From the NCBI RefSeq assembly GCF_001428485.1, contig NZ_LMHS01000003.1:372001-436000 (forward strand): a DNA stretch of 64,000 nucleotides, read 5' to 3'. The stretch comes from Microbacterium sp. Root180 (GTDB lineage Bacteria > Actinomycetota > Actinomycetes > Actinomycetales > Microbacteriaceae). The position numbers and the translations under genes were made by a program. Of this stretch, positions 47,274 through 55,170 are shown piece by piece (positions within the stretch are counted from its first letter, which is position 1; the number at the start of each line of letters is the position of its first letter). The notes beneath the pieces are model-generated. The model had not been told where the DNA came from and did no database searches. It saw only the letters and a program-made list of their open reading frames with translations.

Positions 47274-47975
47274 ATGCGCGTGTGTCTCGCCTCGACGTCC
47301 CCCGCCCGGCTGATGCTGCTGCAGCAGTTCGGCATCCGCCCGCTGACCGTGGCGCCCGACGTCGACGAAGAGGCGGTCGTCGCGGCGGTCGAGGCTGCGG
47401 AGGCCCGCACCCTTTCGCCGGACGAGCATGTGCTCCTGCTCGCGCGCCGGAAGGCGGCCGATGTGGCTGCCCGCCTCGCCGACGACGATCCGTCGTTCGA
47501 CGGCGTCGTCATCGGCGGCGATTCGATGTTCGAGCTCGACGGCGAGGTGCTGGGCAAGCCCCACACCGCCGAGAACGCCGTCGCCCGGTGGCATGCGATG
47601 CGCGGACGCACCGGGGTGCTCCACTCCGGTCACGCGGTCGTGCGCATCGCGCCGGGGGCCGCCGCACGCGAGGTGCACGCCGTGGCCGAGGCATCCGTCA
47701 CCTTCGCCGACGATGTGACCGATGCCGAGATCGACGCGTACGTCGCTTCCGGCGAGCCCCTGCACGTCGCCGGCGCGTTCACGGTGGACAGTCTCGGCGG
47801 GGCGTTCATCACCCGCGTGGAGGGCGACCCGTCCACCGTCGTGGGCATGTCGGTGTCGACGCTGCGCCGCCTGGTGCGCGACCTCGGCGTGGACTGGGCG
47901 CAGCTCTGGCACACGACCGATCCGTCGCTCCGGCCCGCCATCGACGACGGGTTCCCCGCCGACCGCGCGTTGTAG
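47274..47975 (+). CDS. maf: Maf-family nucleoside triphosphate pyrophosphatase
   Basis: A 233-residue protein that hydrolyses non-canonical or pyrimidine nucleoside triphosphates to monophosphates. It begins VCLASTSPARLMLL (Maf motif usually SxSPRR), with IGGDSMFELDGEVLGKP (catalytic Asp) and a C-terminal GGAFITRVEGDPSTVVGMS, conserved in Maf. Leaderless promoter expected. Found at this position beside accA in other actinobacteria. Confidence 0.93.
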   Translation: MRVCLASTSPARLMLLQQFGIRPLTVAPDVDEEAVVAAVEAAEARTLSPDEHVLLLARRKAADVAARLADDDPSFDGVVIGGDSMFELDGEVLGKPHTAENAVARWHAMRGRTGVLHSGHAVVRIAPGAAAREVHAVAEASVTFADDVTDAEIDAYVASGEPLHVAGAFTVDSLGGAFITRVEGDPSTVVGMSVSTLRRLVRDLGVDWAQLWHTTDPSLRPAIDDGFPADRAL

Positions 47976-47993
47976 TAGGAGTCCCACGTTTCG

Positions 47994-48027
47994 GCCCCGT
48001 TCTTGTACGAACCACTCAAAACGGGGC
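47994..48027. promoter_or_regulatory. 8-bp inverted repeat upstream of accA
   Basis: GCCCCGTT (47994-48001) and AACGGGGC (48020-48027) are complementary, 18 nt apart. It lies between maf and the accA promoter, just upstream of where a -35 box would be. It may terminate maf transcripts or be an operator for accA. Confidence 0.35.
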
Positions 48028-48040
48028 GGCGACGCTTGGT

Positions 48041-48046
48041 TAGGCT
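48041..48046 (+). promoter_or_regulatory. -10 box of a leaderless promoter for accA
   Basis: TAGGCT followed by 7 nt and the accA ATG at 48054. Confidence 0.5.
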
Positions 48047-48053
48047 GGCAACC

Positions 48054-49820
48054 ATGCCCCAGATCGCCAAGGTTCTCGTTGCCAACCGCGGCGAGATCGC
48101 CGTCCGCGTCATCCGCGCCGCCCGCGACGCCGGAAAGGCGTCCGTCGCCGTCTACGCCGACCAGGACCGCGACGCGATGCACGCGCGCCTCGCAGACGAG
48201 GCGTACGCCCTCGACGGCTCGACGAGCGCCGACACCTACCTGTCCATCGACAAGATCCTCTCGATCGCCCGCCGCTCGGGTGCCGACGCCGTGCACCCCG
48301 GTTACGGCTTCCTCGCCGAGAACGCCGATTTCGCCCGCGCCGTGATCGGCGCCGGCATGGTCTGGATCGGCCCCTCGCCCGAGGCCATCGAATCCCTCGG
48401 CGACAAGGTCACCGCTCGCGCTGTGGCCGAGAAGGTCGGGGCGCCGCTCGCCCCGGGCACCCCCGGACCGGTCGCCGGCGCCGACGAGGTCATCGCGTTC
48501 GCCGAGCAGGTCGGCCTTCCGATCGCGATCAAGGCCGCCTACGGCGGCGGCGGACGCGGACTCAAGGTCGCCCGCACCATCGACGAGGTCCCCGAGCTCT
48601 TCGAATCCGCCACGCGCGAGGCGATCACCGCCTTCGGGCGCGGCGAGTGCTTCGTCGAGAAGTACCTCGACAAGCCGCGACACGTCGAGACGCAGTGCCT
48701 GGCGGATGCCGCAGGCAACGTCGTGGTCATCTCGACCCGCGACTGCTCACTGCAGCGCCGGCACCAGAAGCTGGTCGAAGAGGCACCGGCCCCCTTCCTC
48801 ACGGACGAGCAGAACAAGACCCTGTACGAGGCGTCCAAGGCCATCCTCAAGGAGGTCGGCTACGTCGGTGCGGGCACCTGCGAATTCCTGATCGGCGCCG
48901 ACGGGACGATCTCGTTCCTCGAGGTGAACACCCGCCTGCAGGTAGAGCACCCGGTCTCGGAGGAGATCACCGGCGTCGACCTCGTGCGCGAGCAGTTCCG
49001 CCTGGCCGAGGGCGAGGAGCTCGGGTACGACGACCCGGTCGCGGACGGCCACTCCATCGAGTTCCGGATCAACGGAGAGGATCCCGGACGCGGCTTCCTC
49101 CCCCAGCCCGGCCCGATCCACGTCTTCAAGACGTTCGGCGGTCCCGGCATCCGCCTCGACTCGGGCGTCACCGCCGGTGACAGCGTCTCGGGCGCGTTCG
49201 ACTCGCTGCTGGCCAAGATCATCGTGACCGGCCGCGACCGCGCCGAGGCGCTCGAGCGCTCGCGGCGCGCTCTGGACGAGTTCGAGGTCGCCGGCATGCC
49301 GACGGTGCTGCCGTTCCACCGCAAGGTCGTGCGCGACCCCGCCTTCACGGCGGAGGACGGCCGGTTCGGTGTGTTCACGCGGTGGATCGAGACCGAGTTC
49401 GACAACGACATCCCCCCGTGGGATGGCGAGCTCGAGGCGCCCAAGCCGAGCGAGAACCGTCACACCGTGGTCGTCGAGGTCGCCGGCAAGCGCCTCGAGG
49501 TGAGCCTGCCCGATCGCGTGGTCGCCGCCCCGGGAGTCGCCGGCCGCCCCGTCGCCGTGCCGCCGTCGCGACGCTCGCACTCCCCCTCGGTGGTGTCGGG
49601 CGCATCCGGCGACGCAGTGAAGTCGCCGATGCAGGCGACGGTCGTGAAGATCGCCGTCGAGGAGGGCCAGCAGGTCGTCAAGGGCGACCTCGTGGTCGTG
49701 CTCGAGGCGATGAAGATGGAGCAGCCCATCCAGGCGCACAAGGACGGCGTCATCGGCGCGATCAACGCGAACCCCGGCACGACGGTGGCCGCTGGACACC
49801 AGCTGCTCACGATCTCCTGA
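48054..49820 (+). CDS. accA: Acyl-CoA carboxylase alpha subunit (biotin carboxylase and carrier)
   Basis: The 588-residue AccA3-like subunit carboxylates biotin and carries it to the beta subunit. About residues 4-450 are biotin carboxylase ([33 protein letters not shown]-grasp loop, [14 protein letters not shown]). About 515-588 is the biotin carrier domain with [11 protein letters not shown], in which the lysine is biotinylated by BirA. The ATG at 48054 is chosen over an upstream ATG at 48003 because the TAGGCT box lies 7 nt before it and the family begins near the ANRGE motif. Works with accD and accE 6-8 kb upstream. Confidence 0.96.
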   Translation: MPQIAKVLVANRGEIAVRVIRAARDAGKASVAVYADQDRDAMHARLADEAYALDGSTSADTYLSIDKILSIARRSGADAVHPGYGFLAENADFARAVIGAGMVWIGPSPEAIESLGDKVTARAVAEKVGAPLAPGTPGPVAGADEVIAFAEQVGLPIAIKAAYGGGGRGLKVARTIDEVPELFESATREAITAFGRGECFVEKYLDKPRHVETQCLADAAGNVVVISTRDCSLQRRHQKLVEEAPAPFLTDEQNKTLYEASKAILKEVGYVGAGTCEFLIGADGTISFLEVNTRLQVEHPVSEEITGVDLVREQFRLAEGEELGYDDPVADGHSIEFRINGEDPGRGFLPQPGPIHVFKTFGGPGIRLDSGVTAGDSVSGAFDSLLAKIIVTGRDRAEALERSRRALDEFEVAGMPTVLPFHRKVVRDPAFTAEDGRFGVFTRWIETEFDNDIPPWDGELEAPKPSENRHTVVVEVAGKRLEVSLPDRVVAAPGVAGRPVAVPPSRRSHSPSVVSGASGDAVKSPMQATVVKIAVEEGQQVVKGDLVVVLEAMKMEQPIQAHKDGVIGAINANPGTTVAAGHQLLTIS

Positions 49821-49864
49821 CACGCCGCACGCCCGCCCACGGCAGCGCCGAGGCATCCGCTCGC

Positions 49865-49870
49865 TAGGGT
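49865..49870 (+). promoter_or_regulatory. -10 box of a leaderless promoter for the lipoprotein
   Basis: TAGGGT with a 6-nt spacer before the ATG at 49877. Confidence 0.45.
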
Positions 49871-49876
49871 GGCGCC

Positions 49877-50713
49877 ATGTCTCGCCGCCTCCCCCCGGCT
49901 GCGCTCGTCGCCGTCGCCCTCGCGCTCGCGCTCACAGGGTGCACCGCCCCCGCCTCCACCCTCGACGACGCCCGAGTCTGGGTCGATGAGGCGCAGCACG
50001 CCGACGTCGGCAGATCGGATGTCATCGGCAACGCGGTGATCCCCGCAGAGCCCGAGTCGGGGCGTGAGGACCCCGACGAGCCGTCGGGGATCTCTCTGGA
50101 CTTCCCCGCACCGGGCGTCCACGTCGACGCCTTCGAGGTGAGCTGCTACGGCGGCGGCACCGCGTCGTTCGAGTTCGAGGTCTCGGCCGCGACGAGTTCG
50201 CACGCGGATGGGGCGGAGGTTCCCTGCGACGAAGAGCCCCACGAGATCGTGCCGAGCGGCGAGCGCGAGGGCATCACCATCGCGCGTGTGGACGTGACCG
50301 CCGATCCGGCGACCTTCGCCTACGTCGCGGTCATCGGAACAGAGCCCGCCGCGGCCGCCGATCCCTGGCAGGCGCACTTCACCGATCGCGCTGCGGAGCT
50401 CGACAGTGCCAGTGGCGTGTCCTGGGGCAGCTTCGGGCTCGAGGGGGAGGTGTCGCCGGTGGGATGGACGGATGCCTCTCGCCCGCCGGGCGACCACGTC
50501 GTGACCGTCGAATGCGCGGCCGCGTCTGCTTTCCCCGTCGACGTCGCCCTCAGCCAGGGCGAGGCGCTTCCCTACGAGGCCGACGCCCAGGAGCTGACCT
50601 GCCCGGGTGCGGCGACCTACCCGTTCACGACCGACGCCGACGGTCTCTCCGTCACCCTGGACAGCCGGGGCGAGCCCGGCGCCTACCTCGTCGCGATCGA
50701 CGTCGCCCCCTGA
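49877..50713 (+). CDS. Exported lipoprotein of unknown function
   Basis: A 278-residue probable lipoprotein: basic start, hydrophobic stretch, and the lipobox LTGC with C22 as the lipid attachment site. The mature part is acidic and beta-rich, with two similar segments each carrying a cysteine pair (VSCYGGG...VPCDEEP and VECAAAS...LTCPGAA), suggesting two related Ig-like or jelly-roll domains with disulfides. No known family is recognised. TAGGGT is 6 nt before the ATG (leaderless). Confidence 0.8.
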   Translation: MSRRLPPAALVAVALALALTGCTAPASTLDDARVWVDEAQHADVGRSDVIGNAVIPAEPESGREDPDEPSGISLDFPAPGVHVDAFEVSCYGGGTASFEFEVSAATSSHADGAEVPCDEEPHEIVPSGEREGITIARVDVTADPATFAYVAVIGTEPAAAADPWQAHFTDRAAELDSASGVSWGSFGLEGEVSPVGWTDASRPPGDHVVTVECAAASAFPVDVALSQGEALPYEADAQELTCPGAATYPFTTDADGLSVTLDSRGEPGAYLVAIDVAP

Positions 50714-50797
50714 TCGCCTCCGCCTCGTCGCAGAGGGCGCCGTGCCCTCGTGCCGAAGCATCGGGACTCGCCGCGCTCCCGCATCCGCCGCCACCGC

Positions 50798-50873
50798 TTC
50801 CACAGGATGACCGCGGTTGTGCAGGAGACGGCACGCGGCATGGAGCATGCAGAACCCCGGTTGTCCTGTGGAA
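50798..50873. repeat. Inverted repeat in the gap between the lipoprotein gene and lpdA
   Basis: TTCCACAGGA (50798-50807) and its perfect complement TCCTGTGGAA (50864-50873), with partial complementarity continuing inwards (ACCG near both arms). The 56-nt centre has no ORF. It could be a remnant of a small mobile element or a structured RNA; no decision is possible. Confidence 0.4.
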
Positions 50874-50914
50874 CGACCGAATGAACGAACGAGTCACGCA
50901 CGCGTGCGGGGAGG

Positions 50915-50940
50915 GGAGCGGATGCCGCGGCATCCGCTCC
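50915..50940. terminator. 26-bp perfect palindrome between convergent genes
   Basis: A perfectly self-complementary 26-bp sequence built on GGATGCC/GGCATCC, between the 3' ends of the lipoprotein gene and lpdA. It would form a stem of about 11-12 bp in either RNA. There is no T-tract. Position suggests a bidirectional terminator. Confidence 0.45.
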
Positions 50941-50956
50941 GCGGAAGGGTGAGGTG

Positions 50957-52405
50957 TCAGCCGCCGTAGATCTGGTGGTCCACGACGTGCATGGCACGGG
51001 CCGCATCGGTGATGCTGCCCGACAGCGACGGATACACCGCGAACACCCGCGAGACCTGGTCGACCGTCAGCCGTCGCTCGACCGCGATGGCGATCGGGTA
51101 GATCAGCTCGGACGCGCGCGGTCCGACGATGACGCCGCCGATGACGGTGCCGCTCCCCTGGCGCGCGATGAGCTTCACGAACCCGTCCTTGATGCCCATC
51201 ATCTTCGCCCGCGGGTTGGCCGCGAGGGGCAGCTTGTGCACGACGCCGTTGATGGAGCCGTCCTCGATGTCCTTCTGCTGCCAGCCGATCGTCGCGATCT
51301 CGGGGGCGGTGAAGATGTTCGAGGTGATGCGGCGCCGCTCCAGCGGGATCACGACGTCGCCGAGCGCGTGGAAGATCGCGGTGCGCCCCTGCATGGACGC
51401 GACCGAGGCCAGCGGGACGAAGGTGGTGCAGTCGCCGGCGGCATAGATGTTGGGCACCGACGTGCGCGCGACGCGGTTGACCTGGATGTGGCCCGACTCG
51501 GTCATCTGCACGCCGGCCTGCTCGAGTCCGATGCCCGCCGTGTTCGGGATCGAGCCGACCGCCATCAGGCAGTGGCTTCCCTCGACCGTGCGGCCGTCGC
51601 TGAGGGTGGCGACCACGCGATCGCCGAGGTTCTCCACCTTGTCGGCGCGGGACTTCGAGAGCAGCGTCATGCCGCCGCGCTTGAACACCTTCTCGAGGAC
51701 GGCCGCGGCATCCGTATCCTCCCCCGGCAGGACCTGATCGCGGCTCGAGATGAGCGTGACCTTCGCGCCGAGGTTCATGTAGGCGCCGGCGAACTCCGCA
51801 CCGGTGACGCCCGAGCCGACCACGATGAGGTGCTCGGGGATGGCTTTCATGTCGTAAAGCTGGGTCCACGTCAGGATGCGCACGCCGTCGGGCTTGGCGC
51901 TGTCGAGCTCGCGCGGCGACGACCCCGTCGAGACGAGCAGGGTGTCGGCCTCGACGCGGTCGAAATCGGTGCCGCCGGGCCCGGTGGACACCACGACGGC
52001 GTTCTCTCCGTCGATGCGCCCGTGACCAGAGATGATGCGCACGCCTGCCTCGGCGAGAGATGCGCGCATGTCGTCGGACTGCTGCCGGGCCAGCGCGAGC
52101 AGACGCTTGTTGACCGCCGTGAGGTTGATCGCGATCTCGGGCTTGAGCGGCTTGCCGTCGCCTCCCTTCGCGAACAGCTGCACGCCGAGATCGCCTGCCC
52201 CGGCGATCGCGATGGCGGCGTCTGCGGTGGCGATCAGGGTCTTGGAGGGCACGACGTCGGTGATGACGGCGGAGCCGCCGATCCCGGCCCGTTCGACCAC
52301 CGTCACCTCGGCTCCGAGCTGGGCGGCGGCCAGCGCCGCCTCGTAGCCGCCGGGTCCGCCGCCGATGATGGCGACGCTCTGGGTGCGCTCGAAGCTCAGA
52401 GACAT
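50957..52405 (-). CDS. lpdA: NAD(P)H:quinone reductase of the LpdA type (flavoprotein disulfide reductase fold)
   Basis: A 482-residue FAD protein with VAIIGGGPGGYEAAL at 11-25, a second Rossmann motif VVGSGVTGAEFAGA and the C-terminal dimerisation domain. At the site of the redox disulfide the sequence reads GGSAVITDVVPSK (43-55): both cysteines are replaced (A46, V51). This matches M. tuberculosis LpdA (Rv3303c), which reduces quinones and is not a lipoamide dehydrogenase. ATG 52405 has a GAGAAT box 7 nt upstream; the longer reading is rejected. Divergent from the phosphorylase gene, as in the M. tuberculosis neighbourhood. Confidence 0.9.
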   Translation of the reverse strand: MSLSFERTQSVAIIGGGPGGYEAALAAAQLGAEVTVVERAGIGGSAVITDVVPSKTLIATADAAIAIAGAGDLGVQLFAKGGDGKPLKPEIAINLTAVNKRLLALARQQSDDMRASLAEAGVRIISGHGRIDGENAVVVSTGPGGTDFDRVEADTLLVSTGSSPRELDSAKPDGVRILTWTQLYDMKAIPEHLIVVGSGVTGAEFAGAYMNLGAKVTLISSRDQVLPGEDTDAAAVLEKVFKRGGMTLLSKSRADKVENLGDRVVATLSDGRTVEGSHCLMAVGSIPNTAGIGLEQAGVQMTESGHIQVNRVARTSVPNIYAAGDCTTFVPLASVASMQGRTAIFHALGDVVIPLERRRITSNIFTAPEIATIGWQQKDIEDGSINGVVHKLPLAANPRAKMMGIKDGFVKLIARQGSGTVIGGVIVGPRASELIYPIAIAVERRLTVDQVSRVFAVYPSLSGSITDAARAMHVVDHQIYGG

Positions 52406-52483
52406 GTGCCCCATTCTCCCCCGCCCAGCGCCTCCGCGACGACACCGCATCAGCTCGCGCTGGCCCTCACCCCCCGGCCTTCC

Positions 52484-52489
52484 TAGAGT
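52484..52489 (+). promoter_or_regulatory. -10 box of a leaderless promoter for purine nucleoside phosphorylase
   Basis: TAGAGT with a 7-nt spacer before the ATG at 52497, within the 91-bp divergent gap shared with lpdA. Confidence 0.5.
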
Positions 52490-52496
52490 GGTGGGC

Positions 52497-53330
52497 ATGT
52501 CAGACACCACCGGCAACCCTCTCGACGACCCGGCGACCGATCCGTTCGAGGTCGCGTCCGCGGCCGCGGACGACATCGCGCGCCTCACCGGCGTCGATCA
52601 CCACGACATCGCGCTCACGCTCGGCAGCGGCTGGGGGAAGGCGGCGGAGCTCATCGGCGAGACCACTGCGACCTTCCCTGCGACCGAGGTCACCGGCTTC
52701 TCCCAGCCCGCGCTCGAGGGCCACGTCGGCACGCTCCGCAGCGTGCTGACGCCGAAGGGACGACGCGTTCTCGTCATCGGCGCGCGCACGCACTACTACG
52801 AAGGGCACGGCGTGCGCCGGGTCGTGCACAGCGTGCGCACCGCGGCCGCCGCCGGCGTGCGCACGATGGTGCTGACCAACGGCGCCGGCGGCATCAAGCA
52901 CACCTGGAAGCCCGGGACGCCGGTCCTGATCAGCGACCACATCAACCTCACCGGCGACTCACCCCTCGAGGGCGCGACCTTCATCGATCTCACCGACCTC
53001 TACTCGCTGCGGCTGCGCGACCTGGCTCGCACGATCGACCCGTCGCTCGACGAAGGCGTGTACTGCCAGTTCCGCGGTCCCCAGTACGAGACGCCCGCCG
53101 AAGTGCGGATGGCCAAGACGATCGGCGGCCACATCGTGGGCATGTCGACCGCGCTCGAGGCGATCGCCGCACGCCAGGCCGGCATGGAGATCCTGGGGTT
53201 CTCGCTCATCACCAACATGGCTGCCGGGATCCAGACGACCCCCCTCAGCCACCAGGAGGTGATCGACGCCGGTCGCGAGGCCGAGCCGGTCATCTCGTCG
53301 CTGCTGGCCCGCGTGATCGGCGCCCTGTGA
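52497..53330 (+). CDS. punA: Purine-nucleoside phosphorylase
   Basis: A 277-residue trimeric-type purine nucleoside phosphorylase that cleaves inosine/guanosine with phosphate to base and ribose-1-phosphate. Motifs: LTLGSGWGKAAEL (phosphate site), RTHYYEGHG, LTNGAGGI, YCQFRGPQYETPAEVRM and MSTALEAIAAR. Length is normal. It is coupled to the phosphohexomutase by a GTGA overlap, a sensible pairing because such mutases can convert ribose-1-phosphate or hexose phosphates for re-entry into metabolism. Confidence 0.95.
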   Translation: MSDTTGNPLDDPATDPFEVASAAADDIARLTGVDHHDIALTLGSGWGKAAELIGETTATFPATEVTGFSQPALEGHVGTLRSVLTPKGRRVLVIGARTHYYEGHGVRRVVHSVRTAAAAGVRTMVLTNGAGGIKHTWKPGTPVLISDHINLTGDSPLEGATFIDLTDLYSLRLRDLARTIDPSLDEGVYCQFRGPQYETPAEVRMAKTIGGHIVGMSTALEAIAARQAGMEILGFSLITNMAAGIQTTPLSHQEVIDAGREAEPVISSLLARVIGAL

Positions 53331-55033
53331 GCGGCCGCGGGGACGCGGCATCCGTTCTCGACCGCGCACGGACGTGGCTCGCACAGGACCCCGACCCTGA
53401 GACGCGAGCAGAGTTGCGCGCGCTGATCGACGCCGCCGAGAGCGGCGACGCCGCGGCGTCGGCCGACCTCGGCGACAGATTCGCGGCGCGACTGGCCTTC
53501 GGGACCGCGGGGCTGCGCGGGGAACTCGGCGCCGGCAGCAACCGCATGAACCGCGTGCTGGTGGCGCAGGCGGCGGCAGGACTGGCGGCGTACGTCCTCG
53601 AGCGCGCAGATGCCGGGGCGGATGCTGCGGCCCCGACGGTCGTCGTGGGATACGACGGTCGCCGCAACTCGAAAGTCTTCGCACGGGACTCCGCCGAGAT
53701 CTTCGCCGGCGCGGGCCTGCGCGCGATCCTGCTCCCCCGCCTGCTCCCGACGCCCGTGCTGGCCTTCGCGGTGCGACGGCTCGGCGCGGCGGCCGGCGTC
53801 ATGGTCACGGCGAGCCACAACCCGCCGAACGACAACGGCTACAAGGTCTACCTCGGCGGCGCGGATGAAGGGTCGCAGATCGTCGCACCGGCCGACGCCG
53901 AGATCGCCGCGCACATCGAGCGCATCGCCGCGGCGGGTGACATCGCCTTGCTCCCGCGCTCGCTCGGGTACGAGGTCGCCGGCGAGTCGATCGTCGACGA
54001 GTACGTCGCGAAAACGGCCGACGTCGCACCCGCGCCCCCCGGCGCGGACGGCCTCACGTGGGTGTACACGGCCATGCACGGGGTCGGGTGGGAGACGTTC
54101 TCCCGCATCCTCGATGCCGCGGGCTACCCCGCTCCCGCACCGGTGACCGCGCAGCTCGAGCCCGACGGAGCGTTTCCGACCGTGTCGTTCCCCAACCCGG
54201 AGGAGCCGGGTGCGATGGACCTCGCTTTCGAGCGCGCACGGGAGACCGGTGCAGAGCTCATCATCGCGAACGACCCCGATGCGGACCGTCTGGCCGTCGC
54301 GGTCCCCGACGATGCCGCGGACGGCGGATGGCGCCGGCTCACGGGCAACCAGATCGGACTCCTCCTGGGCTGGCGCGCGGCACGTCGAGCGGCCGAGGCC
54401 GGACGGACCGAGGGCGCCTCCCTCGCCTGCTCGCTGGTGTCCTCCCCCGGACTGCAGACGGTCGCCGAGCACTATGGGCTCGACTTCCACTCGACGCTCA
54501 CCGGCTTCAAGTGGATCTCGCGCGCCCCCGGCATCGTGTTCGGCTTCGAGGAGGCCCTCGGCTACCTCGTCAACCCGGAGACGGTGCGCGACAAGGATGG
54601 GATCTCCGCCGCCGTCGCGATGCTCGGCATGGTCTCGGAGGCCCGCGGCCGCGGCGCGACGATCGCGGACCTGCTGACCGAGTTCGACGAGACGTTCGGC
54701 GCGTTCGCGAGCGATCAGATCTCGGTGCGCGTCGACGATGTCTCCACGATCACGCGGATCATGGCGGCCCTGCGGGCGCAGCATCCGTCTGCCATCGGAG
54801 AGGTGGCGGTCGAGCGGATCGACGACCTGCTGGAGGGCGTGGACGACCTGCCGCCGGGGGACGTGCTGCGCATCTGGCTCGTCGACGGCTCGCGCGTGAT
54901 CGTGCGTCCGAGCGGCACCGAGCCGAAGCTCAAGCTGTACCTCGACGTGCGGGGCGAATCGTCGGCCGATGCGGCGGAGCGGATCGCGCGACTCGGGGCG
55001 GGCGCTCAGGCCCTGTTGGACGAGATCGGCTGA
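53327..55033 (+). CDS. pmmB: Phosphohexomutase (phosphomannomutase/phosphoglucomutase family)
   Basis: A 568-residue alpha-D-phosphohexomutase. It has FGTAGLRGELGAGSNRMN near residue 60, VTASHNPPNDNGYK with the phospho-serine (about residue 163), NDPDADRLAVAV (metal site), GFEEALGYLV (sugar-binding) and RPSGTEPKLKLYL (phosphate-binding) near the end. Length fits the PgcA/PmmB group, which acts on glucose, mannose or pentose phosphates. GTG start overlapping the phosphorylase stop. Gene order matches Rv3307-Rv3308. Confidence 0.93.
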   Translation: MSGRGDAASVLDRARTWLAQDPDPETRAELRALIDAAESGDAAASADLGDRFAARLAFGTAGLRGELGAGSNRMNRVLVAQAAAGLAAYVLERADAGADAAAPTVVVGYDGRRNSKVFARDSAEIFAGAGLRAILLPRLLPTPVLAFAVRRLGAAAGVMVTASHNPPNDNGYKVYLGGADEGSQIVAPADAEIAAHIERIAAAGDIALLPRSLGYEVAGESIVDEYVAKTADVAPAPPGADGLTWVYTAMHGVGWETFSRILDAAGYPAPAPVTAQLEPDGAFPTVSFPNPEEPGAMDLAFERARETGAELIIANDPDADRLAVAVPDDAADGGWRRLTGNQIGLLLGWRAARRAAEAGRTEGASLACSLVSSPGLQTVAEHYGLDFHSTLTGFKWISRAPGIVFGFEEALGYLVNPETVRDKDGISAAVAMLGMVSEARGRGATIADLLTEFDETFGAFASDQISVRVDDVSTITRIMAALRAQHPSAIGEVAVERIDDLLEGVDDLPPGDVLRIWLVDGSRVIVRPSGTEPKLKLYLDVRGESSADAAERIARLGAGAQALLDEIG

Positions 55034-55092
55034 TCAGCCGCCGTTTTCACGGGCCGGTGCGCGCGGGTTCCGGCCGTGTCGGTGGCTCGTGC

Positions 55093-55118
55093 TAGAGTCA
55101 CACTCGCGATATATCGTG
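55093..55118 (+). promoter_or_regulatory. Promoter with a palindromic operator at the start point, for the MFS gene
   Basis: A TAGAGT -10 box (55093-55098) is followed 6 nt later by CGCGATATATCGTG (55105-55118), which contains the perfect 10-bp palindrome CGATATATCG exactly at the expected transcription start. A repressor bound there would block initiation. ATAT-centred palindromes are typical of PadR- or TetR-type repressors of efflux genes; no regulator gene lies next to it. The ribosome binding site GGAG is at 55161-55164. Confidence 0.5.
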
Positions 55119-55170
55119 TCCTGGTCGCGGGCACGATCGCGAGGACTTCCGGCACGACGAGGAGCAGAAG

